Source: Bacillaceae bacterium OF18-1A
GTDB lineage: Bacteria; Bacillota; Bacilli; Bacillales; Bacillaceae_G
Assembly (NCBI GenBank): GCA_027694045.1
Contig: JAQEWB010000006.1
Coordinates: 62,001-126,000 of the forward strand
Reading direction: 5' to 3'
Length of the DNA stretch: 64,000 nt
In this document: in pieces, positions 35,643 to 44,738 of the stretch
How the letters are laid out: every line of letters begins with the position of its first letter
Numbering within the stretch: the stretch's first letter is position 1
The notes under the pieces: generated by a model
What the model saw: the letters and a program-made list of their open reading frames with translations, nothing else
Databases searched by the model: none
What the model was told of the DNA's origin: nothing
Program-made: the position numbers and the translations under genes

Positions 35643-36506
35643 ATGTGGAGCGAACATGTTACGTTAGAGTATCCGTATCACTTTGAAGAGGTATTAAGAC
35701 GTTTATCTTTTGATCCTCTTAACGTCATTCAATTAGATGAGAAAGTCATTTATGTCCCGCTTTGTATAGACGAGGAACAGATTGTTGTTCGCCTGCAGGG
35801 GATTGGTACGGTTCAAAATCCACAGTTTTGGATTTCTAGTCAGACAGGAGATCCAGAGAAAGTAATGAAACGAATGAGGACCATTTTTCATTGGAACGAT
35901 TCGTTTCACGATATACAAAAACATTTTTTAAACACATCATTACGTCCACTATTTGAAATATATGCTTATACTCCAATTATTTTAGAATTTGATTATTTTG
36001 CATGTTTACTTCGCTGTATTATTCATCAACAAATAAATTTGAAATTTGCTACTGTGTTAACAGAACAATTTGTAAAACGATATGGAACAGAGAGAAATGG
36101 TATATTCTTTTTCCCTACTCCAGAAATAGTAGCAAATATTCCAATAGAAGAATTGAGAGAGCAGAAGTTTAGTCAGCGGAAAGCTGAATATATAGTAGGA
36201 TTAGCAAAACACATTGTAGACGGTATATTAGATTTAGCGAGTATAGAAAACAAGACGGACGAAGAGGTTTCGGCACAATTGTTACCAATTAGGGGGATTG
36301 GAGCATGGACAGTGCAAAACTTTCTAATGTTTGGGCTTGGACGAAAAAATATGTTTCCGAAGGCAGACATCGGAATTCAGCGTGCAGTGCAAGGTGTATT
36401 TCAATTAGATGATAAACCTGATGGTGTATTTTTAGAGAAAGTGAAACAAGAGTGTGAACCATACTGCAGTTATGCAGCGTTATATTTATGGAAAAGTATA
36501 GAGTAG
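35643..36506 (+). CDS. DNA-3-methyladenine glycosylase, AlkA type (YfjP-like)
   Basis: A 287-residue base-excision-repair enzyme of the HhH-GPD superfamily. The helix-hairpin-helix reads [22 protein letters not shown] and the catalytic aspartate lies in [28 protein letters not shown] is the usual helix before it. The N-terminal third is the AlkA beta domain. ATG 35643 is preferred because AAAAAGG abuts the ATG 12 bases upstream. It belongs to the yfjP position, next to an RNA m5U methyltransferase, as in B. subtilis. Confidence 0.88.
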   Translation: MWSEHVTLEYPYHFEEVLRRLSFDPLNVIQLDEKVIYVPLCIDEEQIVVRLQGIGTVQNPQFWISSQTGDPEKVMKRMRTIFHWNDSFHDIQKHFLNTSLRPLFEIYAYTPIILEFDYFACLLRCIIHQQINLKFATVLTEQFVKRYGTERNGIFFFPTPEIVANIPIEELREQKFSQRKAEYIVGLAKHIVDGILDLASIENKTDEEVSAQLLPIRGIGAWTVQNFLMFGLGRKNMFPKADIGIQRAVQGVFQLDDKPDGVFLEKVKQECEPYCSYAALYLWKSIE

Positions 36507-36516
36507 AGGTGTAATA

Positions 36517-37896
36517 ATGATACAAAAGCAACATGAGAGTAAGTTGGAAGTTGGTCAAACGTTCCCTGTGACAATTAAACGTCTTGGGATTAATGGAGAA
36601 GGCGTTGGTTATTTTAAGAGACAAGTTGTTTTCATTCCAGGAGCATTACCAGGAGAAGAAGTTGTTGCTGAAACAACGAAAATTCAGCGTGGCTTCGCTG
36701 AAGCAAAAGTGAAAAAGGTTCGTAAAGCTTCACCACATCGTGTCAAAGCACCGTGTCCAGTATATGAGGAGTGTGGTGGCTGTCAATTACAACATTTAGA
36801 TTATAAAGAACAATTGAATCAAAAGCGTGATATCGTTGTACAAGCATTTGAGAAGTACATGAAAAACAGTTTGGAAGAGAAAATTCGTCCGACACTTGGT
36901 ATGGAAAATCCATGGCATTATCGTAATAAGAGTCAATTACAAGTGGGGCGTAAAGACGAAAAAGTTATTACAGGGCTATATAAACAAAACTCACATCAGT
37001 TAATTGATATCGCTCACTGTATGATTCAACATAAAGCAACGAATGAAGCGACGAAAGTTGTGAGACGTATATTAGAGAAGCTAAATGTCTCTATTTACAA
37101 CGAGAAAAAACAAAAAGGTTTAGTACGCACAATTGTAACACGTACTGCAGTTCAAACAGGAGAAGTACAAGTTACACTGATTACAACAAAAGAAGAATTA
37201 CCAAATAAAGAGCAGTTTATCGCAGAAGTACAAAAGCAAATGCCAGCTGTTAAATCAATTATGCAAAACGTAAACTGGCGTAAAACATCTGTTATTTTTG
37301 GTGATAAAACATTTAAATTAGCTGGAAAAGAAGTAATTCAAGAAACCCTTGGTGATTTATCATTTGAATTATCAGCACGTGCATTCTTCCAGTTGAATCC
37401 AGAACAAACAGTTGTGTTATATGATGAAGCGAAAAAAGCAGCTGCTTTAACAGGAAATGAAAAAATTGTAGACGCGTATTGTGGTGTTGGTACAATCGGT
37501 CTTTGGCTTGCGAATGATGCAGCTGAGGTACGTGGTATGGATGTAATTCCAGAAGCAATTGCAGATGCAAGAAAAAATGCAAAGCGTCACGGATTTACAA
37601 ATACGAAATATGAAGCAGGTAAAGCTGAACAATGGTTACCGAAATGGGTAAAAGAAGGATGGCGTCCAGATGTAATTGTTGTCGATCCACCACGTACAGG
37701 TTGCGATGATAAATTACTGGAAACAATTTTAAAAGTGAAGCCGAAACAAGTTGTTTACGTATCTTGTAATCCTTCTTCATTAGCACGTGATGTACAAGCG
37801 TTAATGAAGAGCTATGAAGTGGAATATGTACAACCAGTTGATATGTTCCCGCATACAGCTCATGTAGAAAATGTAGTGAAGCTTGTTAGAAAGTAA
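36517..37896 (+). CDS. rlmD: 23S rRNA (uracil-5-)-methyltransferase, RlmD/RlmCD type
   Basis: A 459-residue SAM-dependent m5U methyltransferase. Order: TRAM domain (10-70), Fe-S cysteines in [17 protein letters not shown] and HCMIQHK, SAM-binding [15 protein letters not shown], and the active site [12 protein letters not shown] with catalytic Cys in [12 protein letters not shown]. The Fe-S cluster and TRAM domain match RlmCD/RlmD; B. subtilis carries paralogues YefA (RlmCD) and YfjO, and the neighbourhood fits YfjO. Starts 11 bp after the glycosylase gene in one operon. Confidence 0.93.
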   Translation: MIQKQHESKLEVGQTFPVTIKRLGINGEGVGYFKRQVVFIPGALPGEEVVAETTKIQRGFAEAKVKKVRKASPHRVKAPCPVYEECGGCQLQHLDYKEQLNQKRDIVVQAFEKYMKNSLEEKIRPTLGMENPWHYRNKSQLQVGRKDEKVITGLYKQNSHQLIDIAHCMIQHKATNEATKVVRRILEKLNVSIYNEKKQKGLVRTIVTRTAVQTGEVQVTLITTKEELPNKEQFIAEVQKQMPAVKSIMQNVNWRKTSVIFGDKTFKLAGKEVIQETLGDLSFELSARAFFQLNPEQTVVLYDEAKKAAALTGNEKIVDAYCGVGTIGLWLANDAAEVRGMDVIPEAIADARKNAKRHGFTNTKYEAGKAEQWLPKWVKEGWRPDVIVVDPPRTGCDDKLLETILKVKPKQVVYVSCNPSSLARDVQALMKSYEVEYVQPVDMFPHTAHVENVVKLVRK

Positions 37897-37904
37897 AGTT
37901 GATT

Positions 37905-37936
37905 AATATTCCCTCATCGTATGAGGGAATATTTTC
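37905..37936 (+). terminator. terminator between rlmD and truA
   Basis: AATATTCCCTCAT pairs with ATGAGGGAATATT around CGT, followed by TTTT. Confidence 0.85.
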
Positions 37937-37952
37937 TATGAAGGAGAATGTT

Positions 37953-38690
37953 ATGCATAATTATAAATTAACGATTCAGTATGACGGTGCACGTTTTAAA
38001 GGATGGCAGCGCCTTGGTAATAACGATAACACGATTCAAGGAAAAATCGAAAGTGTCATATCTGAAATGGTCGGAAAAGAAATTGAAATTATCGGTTGCA
38101 GTAGAACAGATGCTGGTGTACATGCTTTGAATCAAGTGGCTAACTTTAAGAGTGATGAGAAGTTAGTGGAACATAAAGTGAAAAAGTATTTAAATCAATA
38201 TTTACCAAATGATGTTAGTATTACGAGTGTAGAAGAAGTGTCAGAGCGTTTCCATGCTCGTTACAATTCTAAAGCAAAAACATATCTGTATAAAATTTGG
38301 AATGAAGAGCATACGAACCCATTTATGCGTAAATACAGCATGCATGTGAATAAGAAATTAAATGTAGAAAACATGAAACAAGCTGCGAAATATTTAGTTG
38401 GTTCACATGACTTCACTGCTTTTTCAAATGCAAAATCAAAGAAAAAGTCTATGGTTCGAGAAGTATATACACTTGATGTGATAGAAGAGGCAGGGTTTGT
38501 ACACATTAGAGTAAGTGGTAACGGCTTCCTTCATAATATGGTACGAAAAATTGTTGGAGCATTAATTGAAGTTGGATTAGGACAATTAGATGCTGAAGCA
38601 ATCCCAAACATTTTAGAGGAAAAACAACGTAATCAAATTAATTGTCTTGCTGAGGCGAGTGGATTGTATTTGGAGAATGTTGAGTTTTAA
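37953..38690 (+). CDS. truA: tRNA pseudouridine(38-40) synthase TruA
   Basis: A 245-residue enzyme that isomerises uridines 38-40 in tRNA anticodon stems. The catalytic Asp53 lies in GCSRTDAGVHA; KTYLYKIWN and VRKIVGALIEVGLG are further family motifs. ATG 37953 follows AAGGAG by six bases; the in-frame start at 37899 would read through the terminator and has no RBS. B. cereus-group genomes carry a second truA among ribosomal-protein genes, so this is probably the extra copy. Confidence 0.93.
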   Translation: MHNYKLTIQYDGARFKGWQRLGNNDNTIQGKIESVISEMVGKEIEIIGCSRTDAGVHALNQVANFKSDEKLVEHKVKKYLNQYLPNDVSITSVEEVSERFHARYNSKAKTYLYKIWNEEHTNPFMRKYSMHVNKKLNVENMKQAAKYLVGSHDFTAFSNAKSKKKSMVREVYTLDVIEEAGFVHIRVSGNGFLHNMVRKIVGALIEVGLGQLDAEAIPNILEEKQRNQINCLAEASGLYLENVEF

Positions 38691-38704
38691 AGAGATAGGG
38701 ATAT

Positions 38705-38731
38705 AAAAAAGCACTCATTTGAGTGCTTTTT
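38705..38731. terminator. terminator of truA
   Basis: AAAAAGCACTC and GAGTGCTTTTT flank a 4-nt loop. Confidence 0.9.
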
Positions 38732-38737
38732 ACTATT

Positions 38738-38851
38738 TTAAGCTGATATAGCAGTCTTATCTTTTCGAAAGATCCCCATTAATCCTCCGATTAATAATAA
38801 AACACCTGGTAACAAGTAAAGAATAGAAATACAAATAAATCCACTTATCAT
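38738..38851 (-). CDS. very small hydrophobic membrane peptide (37 aa), candidate
   Basis: From ATG 38851 the frame reads MISGFICISILYLLPGVLLL, continues through IGGLMGIF and ends in a short tail containing RKDK: one long or two short membrane segments with a basic charged end. No clear SD is seen upstream, which lowers confidence. It directly follows, on the opposite strand, the truA terminator. It could be a stress peptide, a type I toxin-like peptide or a chance frame. Confidence 0.4.
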   Translation of the reverse strand: MISGFICISILYLLPGVLLLIGGLMGIFRKDKTAISA

Positions 38852-38912
38852 GTTATATGTTTATTGTAACATATTTTACCAATGGTTATTTCTACTTAGA
38901 GAAAGATTCATT

Positions 38913-40316
38913 TTATATGTGTAAATGAAATTTTTTTAGTCTATATTGTAGATTTTGTCTACTCAATCCTAAAAACTTTGCAGCCTGTGAAATATTACCA
39001 TGATATTCTTGAAGAATCTGATTGATGTAGTTCTTTTCCATCTCTGCTATTGTGTGCTTTAATGTTTTCGGCGCATCAGCATCGTTATTATTTAGGAGAG
39101 ATTGCATATTGAATTCTTTTTTTATTCGGTCGCGAAAACGGGTGGGAAGATGAAACGCTGTAATGATATGTTCTTCTTCAACTAAATTCATTGAGCCTTC
39201 AATGATATGTTCTAATTCTCGTACGTTTCCAGGCCAATCATATGCATACAGGAACTCTCTTACATGTGTATCTACATCTGTTACGCCGAGTCCAAATTGA
39301 ATGTTGTACTTTTCGATAAAGTGCTGAACAAGAGCAGGAATATCTTCTTTTCGTTCACGTAAAGGCGGAAGACATAAAGTAACAACGCTTAATCGGTAAT
39401 ATAAGTCTTCCCGTAATCGATTGTGTGTAATAGCTTCAAGAGGGTCTTCATTAATAGTTGCTATAATACGAACATCAATTTCTTTTTCTTGTGCTCCTCC
39501 GATTCTGCGTATTGTTTTTTCTTGTATAGCCCGCAACAATTTAGCTTGAAGAGTTGGACTTAATGAGTTGATTTCATCTAACAACAAAGTTCCGCCGTTT
39601 GCTTCTTCAAATAAACCAGGTTTATCTATTGCTCCTGTAAAGGCACCTCGATTTGTACCAAATAATAAGCTTTCCATTAGGGTATCAGGTATAGCTGCGC
39701 AGTTTTGTGAAATAAACGGTTTTGTTGAACGCTGACTTTCGTTATGGATACTTTGTGCAAATAGTTCTTTGCCAGTCCCTGTTTCTCCTACTATGAGTAT
39801 GGATGAGGATGTACGAATTACTCGTTTTCCTTCTGTAATGATTGATTGAATGGCTCCAGAATTACCAATTATGTGATCAAAGGTAAATTTATTATTTTGT
39901 TTTCGAGAAGGGCCCATTCTTGTTGTTTGCTTTAAGTGACTCATCTCTTTTGATATTTCAATAGCACCTTTAATTTTTCCGTTTTCTATTATAGGGAAAG
40001 TATCATTAATCGTCGTAATTTCTTGCCCCTTATTGTTAAAATACGTTTGTTTTATATTTTTGTTTGTTTTTCCAAACTTTAATGCGTCTATAAGAGTACT
40101 ATTTTTATTTTCTTCAAAGGCAAATACCTCTAAAGGACTTTTATATAACACATCTAAGCGGTCCATCGATTCAATTTCCATCATTTTACGGTTATAGATA
40201 ATCGTTTTACTTTCCTCGTTAATAATATGAATCCCGATATCGAGCTCATTGAGTAAAGTTTCGTATAGCATATTCATTTCAATAATCTTTTTAAAATTGA
40301 TTTCTTCTGTATGCAT
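38913..40316 (-). CDS. sigma-54-dependent transcriptional activator (RocR-like)
   Basis: A 467-residue bacterial enhancer-binding protein. An N-terminal PAS domain (about 15-125) precedes a AAA+ domain with Walker A GETGTGKE (177-184), the sigma-54-contact loop GAFTGA (224-229) and Walker B LLLDEIN (244-250). The C-terminus is a Fis-type HTH (GNISQAAKFLGLSRQNLQYRLKKF). No receiver domain is present, so it is likely to sense a ligand through PAS, as RocR does. It is divergent from, and probably activates, the operon beginning at 40605. Confidence 0.92.
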   Translation of the reverse strand: MHTEEINFKKIIEMNMLYETLLNELDIGIHIINEESKTIIYNRKMMEIESMDRLDVLYKSPLEVFAFEENKNSTLIDALKFGKTNKNIKQTYFNNKGQEITTINDTFPIIENGKIKGAIEISKEMSHLKQTTRMGPSRKQNNKFTFDHIIGNSGAIQSIITEGKRVIRTSSSILIVGETGTGKELFAQSIHNESQRSTKPFISQNCAAIPDTLMESLLFGTNRGAFTGAIDKPGLFEEANGGTLLLDEINSLSPTLQAKLLRAIQEKTIRRIGGAQEKEIDVRIIATINEDPLEAITHNRLREDLYYRLSVVTLCLPPLRERKEDIPALVQHFIEKYNIQFGLGVTDVDTHVREFLYAYDWPGNVRELEHIIEGSMNLVEEEHIITAFHLPTRFRDRIKKEFNMQSLLNNNDADAPKTLKHTIAEMEKNYINQILQEYHGNISQAAKFLGLSRQNLQYRLKKFHLHI

Positions 40317-40387
40317 GTATTATCTTCTCCTCGTTACACCCTATGAAGACTGACTTTTTATAATTTTATTAAAATTCTCATAAAATC

Positions 40388-40402
40388 GCAAAAATTTTTT
40401 GC
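40388..40402. promoter_or_regulatory. candidate upstream activating sequence of the sigma-54 operon
   Basis: GCAAAAATTTTTTGC is a near-perfect dyad that extends outward as ATC/TAT. A weaker related dyad with TTTTGCGG lies near 40430-40446. Both are 55-110 bases upstream of the -24/-12 promoter, the usual distance for enhancer binding. Confidence 0.5.
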
Positions 40403-40496
40403 TATTTTTCTTTTAAAACTTTTCAAACGATAGAAAAATTTTGCGGTTATGTTGATTTTTTTGTGCAAAACTCTCATTTTATATACGAATTGGAGG

Positions 40497-40513
40497 TTGG
40501 TACGTATTTTGCA
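40497..40513 (+). promoter_or_regulatory. sigma-54 (-24/-12) promoter
   Basis: TTGGTACGTATTTTGCA contains GG (40499-40500) and GC (40511-40512) exactly 10 bases apart, matching the sigma-54 consensus TTGGCAC-N5-TTGC except for one base. Confidence 0.85.
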
Positions 40514-40604
40514 TAAATAATAGTTGAAGTCTCTAGAGGGGAATATGGATTTATAGGATATGCAACATTCTAGTGTCAATTAATAAGAAGGAGGAATTTA
40601 TTAA

Positions 40605-40859
40605 GTGAAGACGGTTATAGAAAGCGTGTATAGTCCGTGTTATGGGAAAGTAGAGAAATTATTTGTTACTGAAAGTTCTTACGTATACGAGTGGGAGAAA
40701 TTGGCGTTAATTGAAACAACAGATAAACAGAAAGTAGAAATTAAGGTAGGGATTAGTGGTTATATCGAATCGTTAGAAGTGATAGAAGGACAAGCTATCA
40801 CTGATCAAAAACTATTAATAACAGTGAGGGATGATCTTTTAATAACAGGTAGTGATTAA
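40605..40859 (+). CDS. stand-alone lipoyl/biotinyl-like domain protein (84 aa)
   Basis: Starts at GTG 40605, with AAGGAGG upstream. The 84 residues fit a single biotinyl/lipoyl-type beta-barrel: VYSPCYGKVEKLFVTESSYVYEWEKLALIETTDKQKVEIKVGISGYIESL. A lysine occurs in TDKQK, close to the modified Lys of ETDKA in lipoyl domains, but with one residue inserted, so modification is uncertain. It is the first gene behind the sigma-54 promoter. Its role with a permease and a deacylase is unknown. Confidence 0.7.
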   Translation: MKTVIESVYSPCYGKVEKLFVTESSYVYEWEKLALIETTDKQKVEIKVGISGYIESLEVIEGQAITDQKLLITVRDDLLITGSD

Positions 40860-40909
40860 TGTAGGTGATATATTTTGCTCTTTTAAATTATTATTTTTTA
40901 CCATAAAAA

Positions 40910-40923
40910 TAAAAACGCTTACA
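40910..40923. promoter_or_regulatory. candidate CcpA cre site
   Basis: TAAAAACGCTTACA matches the cre consensus TGWAANCGNTNWCA at 13 of 14 positions. It lies between the lipoyl-like gene and the permease gene, where CcpA could act as a roadblock. Confidence 0.5.
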
Positions 40924-40958
40924 TTAAATGGTGTGCAAAGTGAAAAGGAGGGATTTAT

Positions 40959-42380
40959 ATGATGGATCAAAACCAAGGATTAAAAAGGGAATTGAAAAGC
41001 AGGCACATATTTATGATTGCACTCGGAGGCGTTATTGGTACAGGACTTTTTTTAGGTTCTAGTTATACAATTCATGAAGCTGGACCTGGAGGGGCAATTT
41101 TAGCGTACCTTGTCGGAGGATTTGTTATGTATTTAACGATGCTCTGTCTAGGAGAGTTAGCGGTTGCGATGCCTGATGCAGGATCTTATCAAACGTATGC
41201 TACAAAGCACATTTCTCCTGCAGCGGGTTATGTAGTGGGATGGATGTCGTGGCTAAACTGGTCGGCTACGATAGGTATTGAATTAATTGCAGTTAGTATT
41301 TTAATGAAACGATGGTTTCCTGATGTGCCGTCATGGATTTGGTGTGTAGTATTTGCAGCGTTGCTCTTTGCTATTAATGCATTATCTTCGAAAAGTTTTG
41401 CGGAAGTTGAATTTTGGTTTGCGAGCATTAAAGTAATTACAATTATTGCATTTATTATTTTGGGCGGGGCAGCGATGTTTGGTTTTTTAGATATGAAAGG
41501 AAATGAACCGGCACCAATGCTTTCTAGCTTTACTGATTATGGTGGGTTGTTCCCAAATGGATTATCAGCCATTTTAGTTACGATGATTGCAGTCAATTTT
41601 TCCTTCCAAGGAACAGAACTAGTTGGTATTGCGGCTGGTGAAAGTGAAAATCCAGAGAAAACAATCCCAAAGGCAATTAATAATACTGTTTGGCGCATAC
41701 TTGTTTTCTTTGTACTATCTATTTTTATTCTTGCAGGACTATTTCCTTGGCAGCAGGCAGGTGTAATAGAAAGTCCATTTGTAGTTGTATTTGATAAAAT
41801 CGGCATTCCTTATGCGGCCGATATTATCAATTTTGTTATTATTACAGCGGTATTATCAGTTGCGAACTCAGGGTTATATGCAACCTCCCGTATGCTATGG
41901 TCTATGTCTAATCAAGGAATGATTAGTCCGATTTTTGGTAAGTTATCTAAAAACGGTGTTCCTATTTATGCATTGATTGTAAGTACAATCGTAGGTTGTC
42001 TATCGTTACTATCAGGTATTTATGCGGAAGATACAGTTTATTTATGGTTGCTTTCCATTGCGGGGTTCGGAGCGATTTTAGTTTGGGCATCTATTGCTCT
42101 ATCTAACTTATTAGCTAGAAGGTCATACATTAAACAGGGCGGGGATGTTAAGGATTTGAAATTTAAAACACCATTGTATCCATTTGTACCACTTCTTGCA
42201 TTAACATTAAATTTAACGGTTATAGTTGCCATGGCCTTCATTCCAGAACAAAGAATGGCATTATATTGTGGTATTCCATTTATGATCGTTTGTTTACTGT
42301 TTTATCGTGCGACAAAAAATAAGGGAAGTAAGGTAGAGCATATTGAAAAGGTAAATACAACAGAAGTAGAAAGCTTATAA
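40959..42380 (+). CDS. APC-family amino acid permease
   Basis: A 473-residue permease with 12 predicted helices. The first helix carries GGVIGTGLFLGSS and the SGLYATSRMLWSMS segment is typical of the AAT/RocE branch (cationic or neutral amino acids, proton symport). An AAGGAGG-type RBS precedes ATG 40959. It is controlled with the downstream deacylase by the sigma-54 promoter and possibly by CcpA, so uptake of an amino acid or N-acyl amino acid for catabolism is inferred. Confidence 0.9.
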   Translation: MMDQNQGLKRELKSRHIFMIALGGVIGTGLFLGSSYTIHEAGPGGAILAYLVGGFVMYLTMLCLGELAVAMPDAGSYQTYATKHISPAAGYVVGWMSWLNWSATIGIELIAVSILMKRWFPDVPSWIWCVVFAALLFAINALSSKSFAEVEFWFASIKVITIIAFIILGGAAMFGFLDMKGNEPAPMLSSFTDYGGLFPNGLSAILVTMIAVNFSFQGTELVGIAAGESENPEKTIPKAINNTVWRILVFFVLSIFILAGLFPWQQAGVIESPFVVVFDKIGIPYAADIINFVIITAVLSVANSGLYATSRMLWSMSNQGMISPIFGKLSKNGVPIYALIVSTIVGCLSLLSGIYAEDTVYLWLLSIAGFGAILVWASIALSNLLARRSYIKQGGDVKDLKFKTPLYPFVPLLALTLNLTVIVAMAFIPEQRMALYCGIPFMIVCLLFYRATKNKGSKVEHIEKVNTTEVESL

Positions 42381-42475
42381 TTTGGATTCATTTCGAGACT
42401 GTAAAATTGTAAACAGTCTCTTTTTTTGTGAAAATAAAGTTGGAAACATACTACGTATGTAAAGGGGAATTAGCG

Positions 42476-43750
42476 ATGAATCCAGAAGTTTCGCAGTTGT
42501 TAAAACAAATAGATGTAAGGAAAGAAGAATTGCTAGAACTTACAAAAACATTAATCCGTTTTGAAACACCAGCACCACCGGCGAGAAACACAAATGAGGC
42601 ACAAGAATTTGTTGCGGATTTTCTAAGAAAACGAAATTTCAGTGTTGATAAATGGGATGTATATCCGAATGACCCGAACGTTGTTGGGGTGAAAAAAGGA
42701 ATAGAAAGTGACACACATAAAAGTCTTATTATTAATGGACATATGGATGTAGCTGAAGTGTCAGCAGATGAGGCGTGGGAAACAAATCCGTTTGAGCCAT
42801 TTATAAAAGAGGGTTGGTTAGTTGGACGCGGTGCAGCTGATATGAAAGGTGGATTGGCTGGAGCATTATTTGCTATTCAGCTTTTACAAGAAGCGGGCAT
42901 TGAACTGCCTGGTGATTTAATTTTTCAATCAGTAATTGGGGAAGAAGTTGGAGAAGCTGGCACGCTTCAATGCTGTAAAAGAGGTTACGACGCTGATTTT
43001 GCAGTAGTAGTGGACACAAGTGATTTACATATGCAAGGGCAGGGGGGCGTAATCACCGGCTGGATTACTGTGAAAAGCCCTCAAACATTTCATGATGCAA
43101 CACGTAGACAAATGGTTCATGCCGGTGGACGTTTATTTGGAGCAAGTGCGATTGAAAAAATGATGAAAATTGTGCAAAGCTTACAAGAATTAGAGCGCCA
43201 CTGGGCAGTTATGAAAACATATGAAGGCTATCCGTCTGGAACAACGACAATTAACCCGGCTGTTATTGAAGGAGGACGTCATGCAGCGTTTATTGCGGAT
43301 GAGTGCCGTTTATGGATAACTGTGCACTTCTATCCAAATGAAACGCATGAACAAATAATAAAAGAAATTGAAGAATATATTGGGAAAGTAGCAGCTGCCG
43401 ATCCATGGTTAAGTGAAAATCCACCACAATTTAAGTGGGGGGGAGAATCGATGATTGTGGATCGCGGTGAAATCTTCCCTTCTTTAGAAATAGATAGTGA
43501 ACATATAGCTATAAAGACTCTTAGTTCGGTACATGAATCTATTTTATTTAAAAATGCAGTTTTGGATATGTCTGCAACGGTAACAGATGGTGGATGGTTT
43601 AGTGAATTTAACACTCCAGCTGTTATTTATGGACCAGGTACACTAGAAGAAGCACATTCTGTAAATGAGAAAGTTGAAGTTGAACAGTTAGTTGAATTTA
43701 CAAAAGTGATAACGGCATTCATATATGAATGGTGTCATACGAAAAAATAG
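42476..43750 (+). CDS. M20-family deacylase (ArgE/DapE type)
   Basis: A 424-residue di-zinc amidohydrolase. Metal ligands are seen in INGHMDVAEV (His, Asp), GRGAADMKGG (Asp), GEEVGE (Glu pair), VVVDTSD (Asp) and YGPGTLEEAHSV (His). The family includes N-acetylornithine deacetylase, succinyl-diaminopimelate desuccinylase and YlmB-type deformylases; this length is close to YlmB, but the operon with an amino-acid permease suggests an N-acyl amino acid. ATG 42476 follows AAAGGGGAA; an earlier in-frame ATG has no RBS. Confidence 0.88.
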   Translation: MNPEVSQLLKQIDVRKEELLELTKTLIRFETPAPPARNTNEAQEFVADFLRKRNFSVDKWDVYPNDPNVVGVKKGIESDTHKSLIINGHMDVAEVSADEAWETNPFEPFIKEGWLVGRGAADMKGGLAGALFAIQLLQEAGIELPGDLIFQSVIGEEVGEAGTLQCCKRGYDADFAVVVDTSDLHMQGQGGVITGWITVKSPQTFHDATRRQMVHAGGRLFGASAIEKMMKIVQSLQELERHWAVMKTYEGYPSGTTTINPAVIEGGRHAAFIADECRLWITVHFYPNETHEQIIKEIEEYIGKVAAADPWLSENPPQFKWGGESMIVDRGEIFPSLEIDSEHIAIKTLSSVHESILFKNAVLDMSATVTDGGWFSEFNTPAVIYGPGTLEEAHSVNEKVEVEQLVEFTKVITAFIYEWCHTKK

Positions 43751-43762
43751 ATTGGCATGTTG

Positions 43763-43798
43763 AAATCGTACAGGTATGTAGCTTGTACGATTTTTTTC
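43763..43798 (+). terminator. terminator of the sigma-54 operon
   Basis: AAATCGTACA pairs with TGTACGATT around an 11-nt loop, followed by seven T residues. Confidence 0.88.
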
Positions 43799-43800
43799 TT

Positions 43801-43849
43801 AAACTATTTCAGAGTTAACATCAAAACAACTGAAATAGTTTTTATTTTT
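43801..43849. terminator. second hairpin between convergent genes
   Basis: AAACTATTTCAG (43801-43812) and CTGAAATAGTTT (43830-43841) pair around a 17-nt loop, followed by TTATTTTT. It is next to the stop of the minus-strand HTH gene. Confidence 0.65.
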
Positions 43850-44503
43850 CTATGTTTTTCGTTTTATCTCAATTAATTTCTCTTTTGCTAACTTAACAGC
43901 AATCGCATCATCTAAATAACCAATGGGAAAGAGATAATCAGGAATAATGTCTGTTGATAAAATAAAATATAGCAATGCGCTTCCTAAAATTGCACGTTCT
44001 TCTTTTGAAATGGTTTTAGTGCAAAATTGTTGATACATATCTGTTAATTGCTCAATGAAAGGACCAGCACTATCAATTTGTTCTAGCTTACTTGCGAAAC
44101 TTTCATGAATGCGTTTTTCCCCCTCTGTTGTTTGGGCATAGCGCTCATAGTTTTCAAGTTCTTGTTTTACACGAGTGGTTGTGTACTCGAAATCGAATAA
44201 GTTAGATGATTGCAGCGTTTGCTGAATTGTATCAAGAGATGCGTACATATCCGTTTTTTCTTTATTTACATGAGGCGAATTAGGATACATCTCATCAAAT
44301 AATAATTGAGGTGGAACTTGAAGACATTCTGCAAATTTTTGTAGATGCTTTTGTTTTGGAGGTTGTTTACCATTCATAATTCTTGAGATTGTTGCAGGGT
44401 CAATATTTGTAAGTATTCCTAGTTGTCGCATGGATAAGGCACGTTCTTTTAAAAGCTTTTTTATTAATGTACTCAGCCGCTCATTTGGATTTTCTTTAGC
44501 CAT
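43850..44503 (-). CDS. XRE HTH protein with C-terminal DUF1232
   Basis: A 217-residue fusion. Residues 1-70 are an HTH_3 domain (LSMRQLGILTNIDPATISRIMNGKQPPKQKHLQKFAECL); a helical linker with many charged residues follows; the end is DUF1232 (SALLYFILSTDIIPDYLFPIGYLDDAIAV), a short segment usual in YkvA-type membrane-associated proteins. This suggests a regulator that contacts the membrane, but nothing is known of ligand or target. SD GGAG precedes the ATG. Confidence 0.85.
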   Translation of the reverse strand: MAKENPNERLSTLIKKLLKERALSMRQLGILTNIDPATISRIMNGKQPPKQKHLQKFAECLQVPPQLLFDEMYPNSPHVNKEKTDMYASLDTIQQTLQSSNLFDFEYTTTRVKQELENYERYAQTTEGEKRIHESFASKLEQIDSAGPFIEQLTDMYQQFCTKTISKEERAILGSALLYFILSTDIIPDYLFPIGYLDDAIAVKLAKEKLIEIKRKT

Positions 44504-44521
44504 AGTGTGAGCACTCCTTTT

Positions 44522-44630
44522 TTTATCTCGCTATTTGTGGGAGTCTTACTGTCCGTAAGAGCCCGATTGGTGAGGGTTGATAATCAATGGGGGATGAAGA
44601 ATTCTCCTACTGATTAACGTTTCACTTTAT
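44522..44630 (+). repeat. bcr1-like repeat, copy E (109 bp, internal deletion)
   Basis: TTTAT occurs exactly at both ends (44522-44526 and 44626-44630). Between them are CGCTATTTGTGGGAGTCTTA, GTCCGTAAGAGCCCGATTGG and a GTTTCACTTTAT end. About 50 bases of the full-length element are missing after the 5' block. Confidence 0.85.
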
Positions 44631-44738
44631 TGTTGAAAAAATGTTGAGCATTTATTACAAGTATATGAAACAGACAGGCACAGTTGCTCAACATTTTCAT
44701 AATATGCATTGAAAAGTGAGAAAAAGAGGTGACTGTTT

